Assembly: GCF_016924665.1 (NCBI RefSeq)
Contig: NZ_JAFFJT010000007.1
Coordinates: 372,001 to 436,000 of the forward strand
Source of the DNA: Nocardioides sp. SYSU D00038
GTDB lineage: Bacteria; Actinomycetota; Actinomycetes; Propionibacteriales; Nocardioidaceae
DNA length: 64,000 bases
Reading direction: 5' to 3'
The notes beneath the pieces were generated by a model. That model ran no database searches and was not told the DNA's origin. It saw only the letters and a list, made by a program, of their open reading frames with translations. Below, piece by piece: positions 26,460-34,407 of the stretch (position 1 is the first letter of the stretch; each line of letters begins with the position of its first letter). The position numbers and the translations under genes were made by a program.

Positions 26460-27311
26460 CTAGAGCGAGGTCGTCCCGCTCGCGACGAGCACCGCCGGGC
26501 CGGTGAGCAGCACCCGGTCGTCGGCGGTCCAGGTGACCGTCAGGGTGCCGCCGGGGACGTCGACCCGGTACGCCACGTCGCGCCCCGCTCGGTCGACGCC
26601 GTCGGCCAGGGCGGCGGCGACCATCACCGCGCACGCGCCGGTGCCGCACGACCGGGTCTCGCCCGAGCCGCGCTCGTGCACCCGGAAGGCCACGTGCCGC
26701 TCCCCCACCGGCAGCACGAACTCCACGTTCACGCCGTCGGGGTAGACCGCGGGGTCGTGGCGTGGCGGTTCGAGGAGCGGACCGGCGTCGTCGAGGGAGG
26801 AGACGAACGCGACGGCGTGGGGGTTGCCCATGTCGACGTGGCGGGCCGCCCAGGTCACCTCGCCCACGCCGACGGTGGTGTCGCCGAGCACCTTCGGGGT
26901 GCCCATGTCGACGGTGGCCAGGTCGCCGTCGAAGGTGACGGTCTTGACGCCGTCGCGGGTGCCGATCGGCAGCGGCCGGTCCGCCGGGGCGAGGCCGGCG
27001 TCGACCAGGTGGCGGGCGAAGACCCGGACCCCGTTGCCGCACATCTCCGAGACCGACCCGTCGGCGTTGCGGTAGTCCATGAACCACTCGCTCGCCGTGC
27101 CGCGCGAACCCTCCGAGCAGGCGAGCGCGTCGTACGACGCGGTGCGGATCACCCGGAGCACGCCGTCACCACCGATGCCGGCCCGCCGGTCGCACAGGGC
27201 GGCGACCCGGCCGGGGTCGAGCTCGCCGTGCACCGTGCCGTCGTGGTCGGGCAGCAGCACGAAGTCGTTCTCGGTGCCGTGCCCCTTGAGGAACGCGTAG
27301 GCCTCAGCCAT
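26460..27311 (-). CDS. dapF: Diaminopimelate epimerase
   Basis: 283 residues, cytosolic. It converts LL- to meso-diaminopimelate for lysine and peptidoglycan synthesis. The two catalytic cysteines are in SEMCGNGVR (about residue 91) and TRSCGTGACAV (about residue 222), with the flanking NADGS and MGNPHAV substrate-binding segments present. Slightly long N-terminal insert (TASYDALACSEGSRG) relative to enterobacterial DapF but typical for actinobacteria. ATG 27311 overlaps the PPOX gene's stop by eight bases, indicating an operon. Position next to hflX and miaA matches the actinobacterial core order. Confidence 0.96.
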   Translation of the reverse strand: MAEAYAFLKGHGTENDFVLLPDHDGTVHGELDPGRVAALCDRRAGIGGDGVLRVIRTASYDALACSEGSRGTASEWFMDYRNADGSVSEMCGNGVRVFARHLVDAGLAPADRPLPIGTRDGVKTVTFDGDLATVDMGTPKVLGDTTVGVGEVTWAARHVDMGNPHAVAFVSSLDDAGPLLEPPRHDPAVYPDGVNVEFVLPVGERHVAFRVHERGSGETRSCGTGACAVMVAAALADGVDRAGRDVAYRVDVPGGTLTVTWTADDRVLLTGPAVLVASGTTSL

Positions 27312-27942
27312 AGAGGCCTCGCGCGTAGTTCTCGGGGCGGTAGTAGTCGTCGAGCTGCTCCAGGGTCATCCCGCTCGGCTCGACGCGCTGGGCCACCACG
27401 GCGCGGCGCGGCACCCGGCCCTCGGGGTCCCAGGTCTCCGGTCGCCACAGCCCCGAGCGCAGGAACGCCTTGGCGCAGTGGAAGAAGAGGTCCTCGATCT
27501 CGACCACCACCGCCAGCACCGGGCGGTGACCCTTGACCACCATCTCGTCGAAGAACGGCGCATCGCGGACCAGGCGTGCCCGGCCGTTGACGCGCAGGGT
27601 GTCGCCGCGGCCGGGGATGAAGAAGTTCAGCCCGACGTGGGGGTTGGCCAGGATGTTGCGGTAGCCGTCGGCCCGCCGGTTGCCCGGCCGCTCCGCCAGG
27701 GCGAGAGTGCGGTCGTCGATCACGTGCACCAGCCGACCCGCGGGGTCGCCCTTGGGCGAGGCGTCGCAGCTGCCGTCGGCGCCTGCGGTCGCCATCACGC
27801 AGAACGGCGACGCGGCGAGCCACTCGCGGTCGACGTCGAGCAGCGCCGGGCGCGACTTGGTGATCGCGCGCTCGTGGGGCTCGCCCAGCAGCTCGACGAG
27901 CTCGTCGACGCTGGTGATGGCGGTCCAGGCCTCGGTGGTCAC
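27304..27942 (-). CDS. Pyridoxamine 5'-phosphate oxidase-family protein (MSMEG_1061-like)
   Basis: 212 residues, split beta-barrel flavin-binding fold. Signatures are SPFCVMATAGADGSCDASPKGDPAG, IDDRTLALAERPGNRRADGYRNILANPHVGLNFFIPG and DTLRVNGRARLV, typical of the TIGR04025-type PPOX proteins with FMN or F420 binding. Substrate unknown; a true PdxH role is unlikely given the short length and different C-terminus. GTG 27942: what looks like a Shine-Dalgarno sequence (GGAGG) is too close to work, but TACGCT lies six bases upstream, so this is probably a leaderless start. It heads the operon with dapF. Confidence 0.85.
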   Translation of the reverse strand: MTTEAWTAITSVDELVELLGEPHERAITKSRPALLDVDREWLAASPFCVMATAGADGSCDASPKGDPAGRLVHVIDDRTLALAERPGNRRADGYRNILANPHVGLNFFIPGRGDTLRVNGRARLVRDAPFFDEMVVKGHRPVLAVVVEIEDLFFHCAKAFLRSGLWRPETWDPEGRVPRRAVVAQRVEPSGMTLEQLDDYYRPENYARGLYG

Positions 27943-27948
27943 CCCTCC

Positions 27949-27954
27949 AGCGTA
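27949..27954 (-). promoter_or_regulatory. -10 hexamer TACGCT of the PPOX-dapF operon
   Basis: Minus-strand TACGCT ends six bases before the GTG start, predicting a leaderless mRNA. Confidence 0.55.
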
Positions 27955-27979
27955 GGTGGCACCGAGGCCCGGCCGCCTC

Positions 27980-29794
27980 TCAGTTCGGTTTGACGACCCG
28001 CGCCGAGCCGCCACCGCGACGGGTCGGCTCGGCGACGACGGTGAGCACGCCGCCCGGACCGATCTCGATCGCCGTCGCAGCGCCGATCTCGGCGGCGCTG
28101 GTGAACGCGTCACCGGCCGGCACCAGCGAGTGGCCGAACGGCGCGAGCGCGCCCTGCCAGGCCTCGATGAACGCCGGCTCGGCCGTCACGTCGGCGGTGT
28201 TGCGCTGCGAGGCCCGGGGCGCGGCCAGCGCCTGGGGCAGCGTCATGCCGAGGTCGAGCCGGTTGACCAGCGTCTGCAGCACCGTGGTGATGATCGTCGA
28301 GCCGCCGGGCGAGCCGAGGGCCAGCACCGGCCGGCCGTCCTTGACGACGATGGTCGGCGACATCGAGCTGCGCGGCCGCTTGCCGGGCTGGATCCGGTTG
28401 GGGTCGGCGGGGTCGTAGACGGTGGAGAAGTCGGTCAGCTCGTTGTTGAGCAGGAAGCCGCGGCCGGGCACCACGATCCCCGACCCCCCGGTCTGCTCGA
28501 TCGTGAGCGTGTACTCCACGACGTTGCCCCACTTGTCGGTGACGGTGAGGTTGGTCGTCTCGACGTTCTCGGTGTCGGGCGCAGCGCGTCCGGCGGCCTG
28601 CTCGGGGCAGGGACCGTCGCCGGGGGTGGCGTCGCCCGCGGCCACGGGCTTGGTGGCGGCCTGCTCCGGGTCGAGGGCGCAGGCCCGCTCCGCGCCGTAG
28701 GCGTCGGAGAGCAGGGCGGTCAGCGGCACCGACGTGAACGCCGGGTCGCCGACGTAGCGGCCCCGGTCGGCGAAGGCCAGCGCGCTCGCCTCGAGGTAGT
28801 GGTGGAGGGCCGCCGCCTGCGGCATCTCGCCGAGGTCGAACTGCTCGAGGATGTTGAGCGCCTCCGCGACGGTGGTGCCGCCGCTGGAGCTCGGCCGCAT
28901 GCCGTAGACGTCGTGGCCGCGGTAGGTCGAGTGGGTCGGCGGCCGGTTGAGCGCGCGGTACTTCTCCAGGTCGGTGCGCATCATCCTGCCGACCGGCACC
29001 GGGAGGTCGGTCAGCCCGCTCCTGGGTGGGAACCGCGTGGCCCGGGCGATCTCCCGGGCGAGGTCTCCGCGGTAGAGCTCGCGGACGCCCTTGCGGGCCA
29101 GCAGCTCGTAGGTGCGGGCGAGGTTGGGGTTGCGGAAGCGCTCGCCGATGCGGGGCACGCCGTTGCGGCCGTTGATCCGCAGGAAGGTGTTCCTGGTCGA
29201 GGTGAAGGTCTTGAACCGCTCGCGGTTGTCGATGGTCTGCTGGCGGAAGGTCTTGTCGACCACGAACCCGTTGCGGGCCAGCTTGGTCGCCGGCCTCAGC
29301 GCGCGCGGCAGCGACCAGGTGCCCCACTGGCGCAGCGCCTTGTCCCAGGTGGCCGGGGTGCCAGGCACGCCGACCGAGACGCCGCTGGTCACCAGGTCGG
29401 GCGTGAACGGGTAGGGCTTGCCGGTCGCGGGGTCGACGAACGCGTTGGCCCGCATCCGGGCCGGCGCGGTCTCGCGACCGTCGATCGTGTGCACCCGCTT
29501 GGTCTTGGCGTTGTAGAAGACGAAGTAGCCGCCTCCGCCGATGCCGGCGGAGAAGGGCTCGGTGACGCCGAGCGCGGCGGCCGCCGCGACCGCGGCGTCG
29601 ACGGCGTTGCCGCCCTGCTTGAGCACGCTCTGCCCGACCTGCGAGGCGTAGGGGTCGACGGTGGCGATGCCGCCACCCGTGCCGGTGCGGGTGGGCGCCT
29701 TGGGTGGCTGCGGCTCGGCCGCGGCCGGGGACTGGACGGCGGCGAGCGCACCCGCCGTGACGAGGAGCGCGATCGACGCGCCGAGGACCTTCAT
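27980..29794 (-). CDS. ggt: Gamma-glutamyltransferase, exported
   Basis: 604 residues. The signal peptide spans residues 1-26 (ending SPAAAEP). An N-terminal nucleophile hydrolase made as a precursor: the new N-terminus of the small subunit should be the Thr of ENVETTNLTV near residue 415, with downstream LLNNELTDFS, PRSSMSPTIV and GSPGGSTIITTVLQ matching the oxyanion and gamma-glutamyl-binding loops. The large subunit has GGNAVDAAVAAAAALGVTEPFSAGIGGGGYFVFYN. It hydrolyses or transfers the gamma-glutamyl group of glutathione-like or other peptides outside the cytoplasm. A Cys pair near residues 383 and 400 (RACALDP, GDGPCPEQ) is in an insert before the processing site. ATG 29794 follows GGGAGG. 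Confidence 0.94.
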   Translation of the reverse strand: MKVLGASIALLVTAGALAAVQSPAAAEPQPPKAPTRTGTGGGIATVDPYASQVGQSVLKQGGNAVDAAVAAAAALGVTEPFSAGIGGGGYFVFYNAKTKRVHTIDGRETAPARMRANAFVDPATGKPYPFTPDLVTSGVSVGVPGTPATWDKALRQWGTWSLPRALRPATKLARNGFVVDKTFRQQTIDNRERFKTFTSTRNTFLRINGRNGVPRIGERFRNPNLARTYELLARKGVRELYRGDLAREIARATRFPPRSGLTDLPVPVGRMMRTDLEKYRALNRPPTHSTYRGHDVYGMRPSSSGGTTVAEALNILEQFDLGEMPQAAALHHYLEASALAFADRGRYVGDPAFTSVPLTALLSDAYGAERACALDPEQAATKPVAAGDATPGDGPCPEQAAGRAAPDTENVETTNLTVTDKWGNVVEYTLTIEQTGGSGIVVPGRGFLLNNELTDFSTVYDPADPNRIQPGKRPRSSMSPTIVVKDGRPVLALGSPGGSTIITTVLQTLVNRLDLGMTLPQALAAPRASQRNTADVTAEPAFIEAWQGALAPFGHSLVPAGDAFTSAAEIGAATAIEIGPGGVLTVVAEPTRRGGGSARVVKPN

Positions 29795-29852
29795 GCTTCC
29801 TCCCGAGTGAGGTTGCCGGTGCGGACAACCTAACCCCTGGCGTCGACGGTGC

Positions 29853-29904
29853 GCACGGGTCAGGGGCACAGGTCAGGCGCACGGGTCAGGCGCACGGGTC
29901 AGGT
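29853..29904. repeat. 13-bp tandem repeat, four copies
   Basis: Units of GCACGGGTCAGGC with single-base changes at 29853, 29866, 29879 and 29892. The last unit contains the stop codon of the DHFR-like gene at 29899, so copy-number change could alter the protein's end. No function assigned. Confidence 0.85.
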
Positions 29905-30444
29905 GCGCGGACCGACCACGGCGTAGCGGGCGCAGGCGAAGTCGCCGTTGCGGGCCAGCTCGGTGAGCTTGAGGTCGAAGCGCCGGGGGAACAACGGCCG
30001 GCCGGCGCCGAGCGTGACGGGCGCGATCGAGACCACGACCTCGTCGAGCAGCCCGGCCTCGGCGAACTGGGCGGCGAGGTCGCCCCCGCCGACGACCCAC
30101 ACGTCCTTGCCGCCGGCCGCCTCCACCAGGTCGGCGTGCACCTGCTTCACCTCGCCCTGCGCGAACCGGACGTCGGCACCCTCGACCGTGCGCAGCCCCT
30201 CGGCGTGGGTCATCACCCAGGCCGGCATGGCGTACGCCCACGGCTCGCCCGACTCGGCGAGGTGGTCGAGCACCCACTCGTACGTCGTGCGACCCATCAC
30301 GATCGCGCCCACGCCGGCGATGAAGTCGTCGTAGCCGAACGGCCCGTCGGCCTCGACGTCCTGGACGAACAGCCAGTCGAGGGAGTCGTGCTCGTCGGCG
30401 AGGAAGCCGTCGAGGGTGGTGGCGGTGTAGAAGGTGGTCTTCAC
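29899..30444 (-). CDS. DHFR/RibD-like reductase
   Basis: 181 residues. RibD C-terminal/dihydrofolate-reductase fold: TTLDGFLADEHDSLDWL opens the domain, AIVMGRTTYEWV is the NADPH-binding helix, VWVVGGGDLAAQFAEAGLLDEV the GG loop, and LGAGRPLFPRRF the C-terminal signature. This family (often annotated dihydrofolate reductase family protein) is widespread in actinobacteria with unknown substrates. GTG 30444 overlaps the stop of the AraC/DinB gene (GTGA), so the two are translationally coupled. A paralogue lies divergently at 31523-32119. The stop lies in a 13-bp tandem repeat. Confidence 0.86.
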   Translation of the reverse strand: MKTTFYTATTLDGFLADEHDSLDWLFVQDVEADGPFGYDDFIAGVGAIVMGRTTYEWVLDHLAESGEPWAYAMPAWVMTHAEGLRTVEGADVRFAQGEVKQVHADLVEAAGGKDVWVVGGGDLAAQFAEAGLLDEVVVSIAPVTLGAGRPLFPRRFDLKLTELARNGDFACARYAVVGPRT

Positions 30445-31382
30445 GCGAGTCCTCCGGTGCGGCGTCGTAGCCAGGTGATCGGGTCGGGGTCGGGCAGGTC
30501 ACCGGCCGCGCCGGTGCCGGCCAGCATCAGCCGCACCAGCTGGCGCCGGTGGGCCGAGAAGGTCAGGACGTGGGCGAGCACGCTGCCGAGCACGAAGCTC
30601 TCGGGCGGGTCGCAGAGTGCGTCGACGAGCCGATCACCCCACGCGCCGCGCCGCTCGACGTCGCGCACAATCGCCAGCCACCGCGGCGCGACCTCGTCGT
30701 GACGGCGGGCCAGCTCGACGGGGTCGTCGGCGTCGTCCGCCGAGAGGTCGGGCAGGTCGGCGCCCTCGATCGAGGCCAGCCAGATCTCGCGGGTGTGCAC
30801 CAGGTGGGTCATCACCTGCGCGACCGACTCGTCCGGGCCGTCCCACGGCAGCGGCATCGAGCCCGGTAGCCGCACCCGGCGGTACTCCTCCTCGGGAAGC
30901 CCCTTCACCACGTCGAGCAGGTCGCGCACGTCGTCGAGGTCGTGGTGCACCAGCAGCGCGGTCACCTCCGAGGCCGACCCCGCGCCGGGCCGCTCGGCCT
31001 CGGCGCTGTCGACCCACAGCGACATCGGCGGGTGGAAGTGGATGCCGTTGGGCGCCGGCAGCCAGTGGTGCGCGGCCGGGTGGCTCGGCGGGTGCCCGAA
31101 CGCGCGGGCGTAGGCCCGTGAGAACCCCTCGACGCTGTCGTAGCCGGCCGCGAACGCCGCCTCGGTCACCGACGAGCCGCCGGCGATCTGCCAGGCGGCG
31201 CGCTCGAGCATCACCCGGCGGCGCATCGCCACCGGCGGCTCGCCGGCGTCGCGGGAGAGCTGGCGGCTGAAGTGGAACGGCGAGGAGTACGCCCCACCCG
31301 CCATGTCGTCGAGGGTGCGGTTGTCCTCGTCGAGCACGGCGTCGAGCAGCTCGCGCAGCCGGTCGCGGCCCTGGTCGGTCAT
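30441..31382 (-). CDS. AraC-type HTH regulator fused to DinB/YfiT domain
   Basis: 313 residues. Residues 1-110 form an AraC-family DNA-binding domain: FHFSRQLSRDAGEPPVAMRRRVMLERAAWQI then VTEAAFAAGYDSVEGFSRAYARAFG. Residues about 140-300 form a DinB-like four-helix bundle (VMTHLVHTREIWLASI, VLAHVLTFSAHRRQLV) with His residues in the positions of the usual metal site. DinB bundles often bind thiols such as mycothiol in actinobacteria. The fusion suggests a ligand-responsive activator. ATG 31382 has a weak GAGG and a GAGAAT hexamer six bases upstream. Divergent from and flanked by DHFR-like genes, which are its likely targets. Confidence 0.86.
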   Translation of the reverse strand: MTDQGRDRLRELLDAVLDEDNRTLDDMAGGAYSSPFHFSRQLSRDAGEPPVAMRRRVMLERAAWQIAGGSSVTEAAFAAGYDSVEGFSRAYARAFGHPPSHPAAHHWLPAPNGIHFHPPMSLWVDSAEAERPGAGSASEVTALLVHHDLDDVRDLLDVVKGLPEEEYRRVRLPGSMPLPWDGPDESVAQVMTHLVHTREIWLASIEGADLPDLSADDADDPVELARRHDEVAPRWLAIVRDVERRGAWGDRLVDALCDPPESFVLGSVLAHVLTFSAHRRQLVRLMLAGTGAAGDLPDPDPITWLRRRTGGLA

Positions 31383-31460
31383 GACCTCATTCTCGGGCGT
31401 GCGCGACGTCGTCCGCCTGACCGTTCTTGCGCCGGTGGCCGGCTCGGGACCGGCCGCCTG

Positions 31461-31499
31461 ATGGGTACGGCCCGATGGGTACGGCCCGATGAGTACGGC
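31461..31499. repeat. 14-bp tandem repeat in divergent promoter region
   Basis: ATGGGTACGGCCCG occurs at 31461 and 31475, with a diverged third copy at 31489. Located between the divergent AraC/DinB regulator and the second DHFR-like gene, it could be a repeated regulator-binding site. Confidence 0.65.
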
Positions 31500-31522
31500 G
31501 CCCACGGACGGTCTGTCCCGGC

Positions 31523-32119
31523 ATGACCCGCGTGATCGGCGACATCTCGGTGTCCATCGACGGCTTCGTGACCGGACCCGACCCCGCACCCGACCTCGGG
31601 CTGGGCCGCGACGGCGAGGCGCTGCACGCCTGGGCGCTGGTCAGCGACCACCCCGTCGACCGCCAGGTGCTGGCGCGCAGCACCGTCGAGAGCGGCGCCG
31701 TCGTGATGGGTCGCACGCTCTTCGACGTCATCGACGGTCCGCAGGGCTGGGACGACCAGATGGGCTACGGCGCCGACCAGGTCGGGCGGCCGGCGTTCGT
31801 GGTCGTGACCAGCGACCCGCCGGCCTCGGTGCGGCTCGGCCTCGACTTCACCTTCGTCGACACCCCGGCCGCGGCCGTGGAGCGGGCCCGGGCGGCCGCC
31901 GGCGACAAGGACGTCGTGGTGATGGGCGGCGCACGGACCGTGCGGTCGTGCCTCGAGGCCGGGCTGCTCGACGAGCTGCGCCTGCACGTCGCGCCGGAGG
32001 TGATGGGCGCGGGCACCCCGCTCTTCGCCGACTCCGGTCGGCACCGGCTCGAGCAGCGGCAGGTGGAGGTCTCGCCGCACGCCGTGCACGTGACCTACGC
32101 CGTCAGGCCAGCGACCTGA
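31523..32119 (+). CDS. DHFR/RibD-like reductase, second copy
   Basis: 198 residues, RibD C-terminal/DHFR-like fold. ISVSIDGFVTGPDPAPDLGLG is the N-terminal strand, SGAVVMGRTLFDVIDGPQGWDD the NADPH helix region, VVVMGGARTVRSCLEAGLLDEL the glycine loop, and VMGAGTPLFADSG the C-terminal signature. It is of the longer type often near AraC/DinB or luciferase-like genes. The start ATG 31523 lacks a good Shine-Dalgarno sequence. Its stop overlaps the convergent beta-lactamase-like gene by 17 bases. Probably regulated with the divergent AraC/DinB gene through the 14-bp repeats upstream. Confidence 0.86.
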   Translation: MTRVIGDISVSIDGFVTGPDPAPDLGLGRDGEALHAWALVSDHPVDRQVLARSTVESGAVVMGRTLFDVIDGPQGWDDQMGYGADQVGRPAFVVVTSDPPASVRLGLDFTFVDTPAAAVERARAAAGDKDVVVMGGARTVRSCLEAGLLDELRLHVAPEVMGAGTPLFADSGRHRLEQRQVEVSPHAVHVTYAVRPAT

Positions 32120-33092
32120 CCAGCCGCCAGCCGAGCCCGTCGACGCTCCGAGCCCGGGCGCTGAGCACCACCGCGTCACCGGTCGCGGGCACCACGGCCG
32201 CGAACGAGCGGTAGCCGCCGGTGCCGCCGTTGTGCCAGAGCACGTCGTGCGGCACGCGGAACGTCGCCGGCCCCTCGTCGCCGCGGGTGACCAGCCAGCC
32301 CAGGCCCACCCCGCCGGCGCGGCCGAGGTCGTGCCGCTGCCGGGCGGTCTCGCGTGCTGCGTCGGCGAGGGGCCCCGTGGCCGCGGGGTCGTGGATCGCG
32401 AGGAAGTCGAGCAGGTCGGTCGCGGTGGCGCAGACGCCGCCGGCGGCCGCGAGGCCCGCCAGGTGCCAGCGTCCCGCGGGTCGACCCCACCAGCCGTGAC
32501 CCGGCGCCAGCCGGTGCTCGGCGGCCGGCGGCAGGTCGACCCAGGCGTCGTCGAGCCCGAGTGGGCCGGTGATCCGGGTCGCCACCAGGTCGGCGTACGA
32601 CGTGCCGGCGGCGTGCGCGAGGGCCCGGCCGAGCAGTCCCGCACCCCAGTTGGAGTAGAGGAACCGCTCCCCCGGCGGCCGGGTGGGCGCGGTCGCCGGG
32701 ATCGCGCGGAGCACGGCGTCGTCGTCGAGGGCGGCGTAGGGTTCGCGGCGGTCGACCGACCCACGGCCGAGGCCGGCCGGCAGCCGCGGCAGCCCGGAGT
32801 GGTGGGTGGCCAGGTCGGTCAGCGTGATCGGGCGGCCCACCACCGGCGGCGCGACCGGCAGGTGGGCGGCGACGGGATCGTCGAGCCCGACCACCCCCTC
32901 GGTGGCCAGCAGGGCCAGCAGCGTGGCGGTCCAGGTCTTGGTCACGGAGCCGATCTCGAAGACGCTCGCGGCGCCGTCGGGCAGGTCGCCGCGGACCCAG
33001 GTGCGGCTCGCGCCACCGGCGCGGACGGCGACCACGAGCGGCCGGTCGGGGGCGTGGTCGTCGACCACCTGGGCGGCGCGGGAGAGCGTCAC
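32103..33092 (-). CDS. Serine beta-lactamase-like hydrolase (class C / esterase type)
   Basis: 329 residues. The beta-lactamase/transpeptidase fold is shown by SVTK (nucleophile Ser and Lys; in FEIGSVTKTWTA, about residue 49), the YSN-type motif (FLYSNWGAGLLG, about residue 145) and HNGG in place of the KTG box (LWHNGGTGGY, about residue 292). No signal peptide is seen, so it is probably a cytosolic esterase, D-amino-acid amidase or drug-modifying hydrolase rather than a periplasmic beta-lactamase. The GTG start overlaps the miaA stop (GTGA), a coupled pair on the minus strand. Confidence 0.88.
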   Translation of the reverse strand: MTLSRAAQVVDDHAPDRPLVVAVRAGGASRTWVRGDLPDGAASVFEIGSVTKTWTATLLALLATEGVVGLDDPVAAHLPVAPPVVGRPITLTDLATHHSGLPRLPAGLGRGSVDRREPYAALDDDAVLRAIPATAPTRPPGERFLYSNWGAGLLGRALAHAAGTSYADLVATRITGPLGLDDAWVDLPPAAEHRLAPGHGWWGRPAGRWHLAGLAAAGGVCATATDLLDFLAIHDPAATGPLADAARETARQRHDLGRAGGVGLGWLVTRGDEGPATFRVPHDVLWHNGGTGGYRSFAAVVPATGDAVVLSARARSVDGLGWRLVRSLA

Positions 33093-34015
33093 GCGAGCAC
33101 GGTAGCGAGAGCCCGGTCGACGAGGTCGGGCGCGTCGTGGGGCAGCCAGGTGATGCGCGGGTCCTTGCGGAACCAGGAGTCCTGGCGCCGGGCGAAGCGG
33201 CGCGTCGCCGCCTTGGTGCGCTCGCGGGCCTCGGCCTCGGTGAGCTCGCCGGCCAGCACCGCCATCGCCTCGCGGTAGCCGATCGCCCGGCTGGCCGTGC
33301 GACCCTCGGCCAAGCCGCTCGCCAGCAGGTCGCGCACCTCGTCGAGCAGGCCCCCGTCGTACATCGCGTCGACCCGGCGCTCGATGCGGGCGTCGAGGGT
33401 GGGCCGGTCGACGTCGACGCCGACCTGCACGGTGCGGGGGTCGACGTACTCCAGCACCGGCAGCGTCGCGGTGAACGGCCGGCCGGTCAGCTCGATGACC
33501 TCCAGGGCGCGCACCGTGCGGCGGCTGTTGTCGACCAGGATCCGGTCGGCCGCCTCGGGGTCGAGTCGGCGGAGCCGGTCGTGCAGCGCCGCCGCGCCGG
33601 CGTCGGCCAGCTCGGCCTCGAGCCGGGCGCGTACGGCGTCGTCGGTGCCGGGGAACTCGAAGCGGTCGAGCACCGCGCGGGTGTAGAGCGCCGAGCCGCC
33701 CACCAGCACCGGCGTCCGCCCGCGACCGCGCAGTGCGGCGATCGTCGCCCGGGCCCAGCCCTGGAACTCCGCGACCGAGGCCGGCTCGGTGACCTCGAGC
33801 CGGTCGAGGAGGTGGTGGGGAACCCCGCGGCGCTCGGCGAGGGGCAGCTTGGCGGTGCCGATGTCCATGCCGCGGTAGAGCTGCATGGCGTCGGTGTTGA
33901 CGACCTCGCCGCCCAGCCGCTCGGCCAGGTCGAGCGACAGCGCGGTCTTGCCCGACGCGGTGGCGCCGACCACCGCCACCACCGGGGGCTCGGCGGTGGT
34001 CGGGTCGACGGGCAT
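33089..34015 (-). CDS. miaA: tRNA dimethylallyltransferase
   Basis: 308 residues. P-loop GATASGKTALS at about residues 17-27, NTDAMQLYRGMDIGTAK (DSxQ-type substrate motif) and GVPHHLLD follow; VLVGGSALYTRAVLD and RRTVRALEVIELTGRP are family signatures; RFARRQDSWFRKD binds the tRNA. It adds the dimethylallyl group to A37 of tRNAs reading U-starting codons, and MiaB (36464-37939) then methylthiolates it. ATG 34015 was chosen because the longer frame to 34432 is antisense to the small acidic genes and lacks homology. Overlaps the beta-lactamase-like gene by four bases. Confidence 0.96.
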   Translation of the reverse strand: MPVDPTTAEPPVVAVVGATASGKTALSLDLAERLGGEVVNTDAMQLYRGMDIGTAKLPLAERRGVPHHLLDRLEVTEPASVAEFQGWARATIAALRGRGRTPVLVGGSALYTRAVLDRFEFPGTDDAVRARLEAELADAGAAALHDRLRRLDPEAADRILVDNSRRTVRALEVIELTGRPFTATLPVLEYVDPRTVQVGVDVDRPTLDARIERRVDAMYDGGLLDEVRDLLASGLAEGRTASRAIGYREAMAVLAGELTEAEARERTKAATRRFARRQDSWFRKDPRITWLPHDAPDLVDRALATVLA

Positions 34016-34078
34016 GTCAGTAGTGTGGCAACGACCGTGGCGCATCGGGTGCCGCACTCCTCCGTGAGGGGCTGGACC

Positions 34079-34282
34079 ATGGGCTTCTTGGACAACGCCA
34101 AGGACAAGCTGCAGGACGCCGTCGACAAGCACGGCGACAAGGTGGCCGACGGCATCGACAAGGCCGCCGACGCCGTCAACGCCAGGACCGGCGGCAAGCA
34201 CGAGGGCAAGATCGAGCAGGGCGCGGCCAAGGCCAAGGACGCCCTCGACTCCCTCGACGGCAAGAACGACGACATCCGGTGA
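34079..34282 (+). CDS. Small MT0933-like antitoxin-type protein
   Basis: 67 residues, highly charged and helical: MGFLDNAKDKLQDAVDKHG, then repeats of KVADGIDKAADAV, GKIEQGAAKAKDAL. This is the Rv0909/MT0933-like antitoxin family pattern of amphipathic Ala/Lys/Asp helices. No toxin-like partner (MT0934-type) is adjacent, so a toxin-antitoxin role is doubtful; many actinobacterial copies are orphan, LEA-like proteins. GAGGGG lies nine bases before the ATG. Its stop overlaps the next tiny ORF (GTGA). Confidence 0.8.
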   Translation: MGFLDNAKDKLQDAVDKHGDKVADGIDKAADAVNARTGGKHEGKIEQGAAKAKDALDSLDGKNDDIR

Positions 34283-34407
34283 CCTCGACCCCCACGCCCC
34301 CCGGCGAGCACGACGGCGAGCTGCCTGACGGCACCGAGCCGAGCGAGGCCGAGGAGGCGCTCCAGGAGGAGAACGCCGAGACGTCCGCGGACCAGCCGTC
34401 GACGTGA
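34279..34407 (+). CDS. Tiny acidic protein, 42 residues
   Basis: A short frame beginning GTG at 34279-34281, overlapping the previous stop (GTGA) and itself ending in a GTGA overlap with the Nudix gene at 34404. The product is almost free of hydrophobic residues: 11 Glu, 3 Asp, no Lys or Arg, with Pro and Thr (EPSEAEEALQEENAETSADQ). It is probably disordered. The perfect chain of 4-base overlaps on both sides is the main evidence that it is translated. Function unknown. Confidence 0.6.
   Translation: MTSTPTPPGEHDGELPDGTEPSEAEEALQEENAETSADQPST

Noticed and set aside
34079..34282. Toxin-antitoxin pair for the MT0933-like protein
   Set aside because: No toxin-like gene adjacent; the neighbours are a tiny acidic peptide and a Nudix hydrolase.
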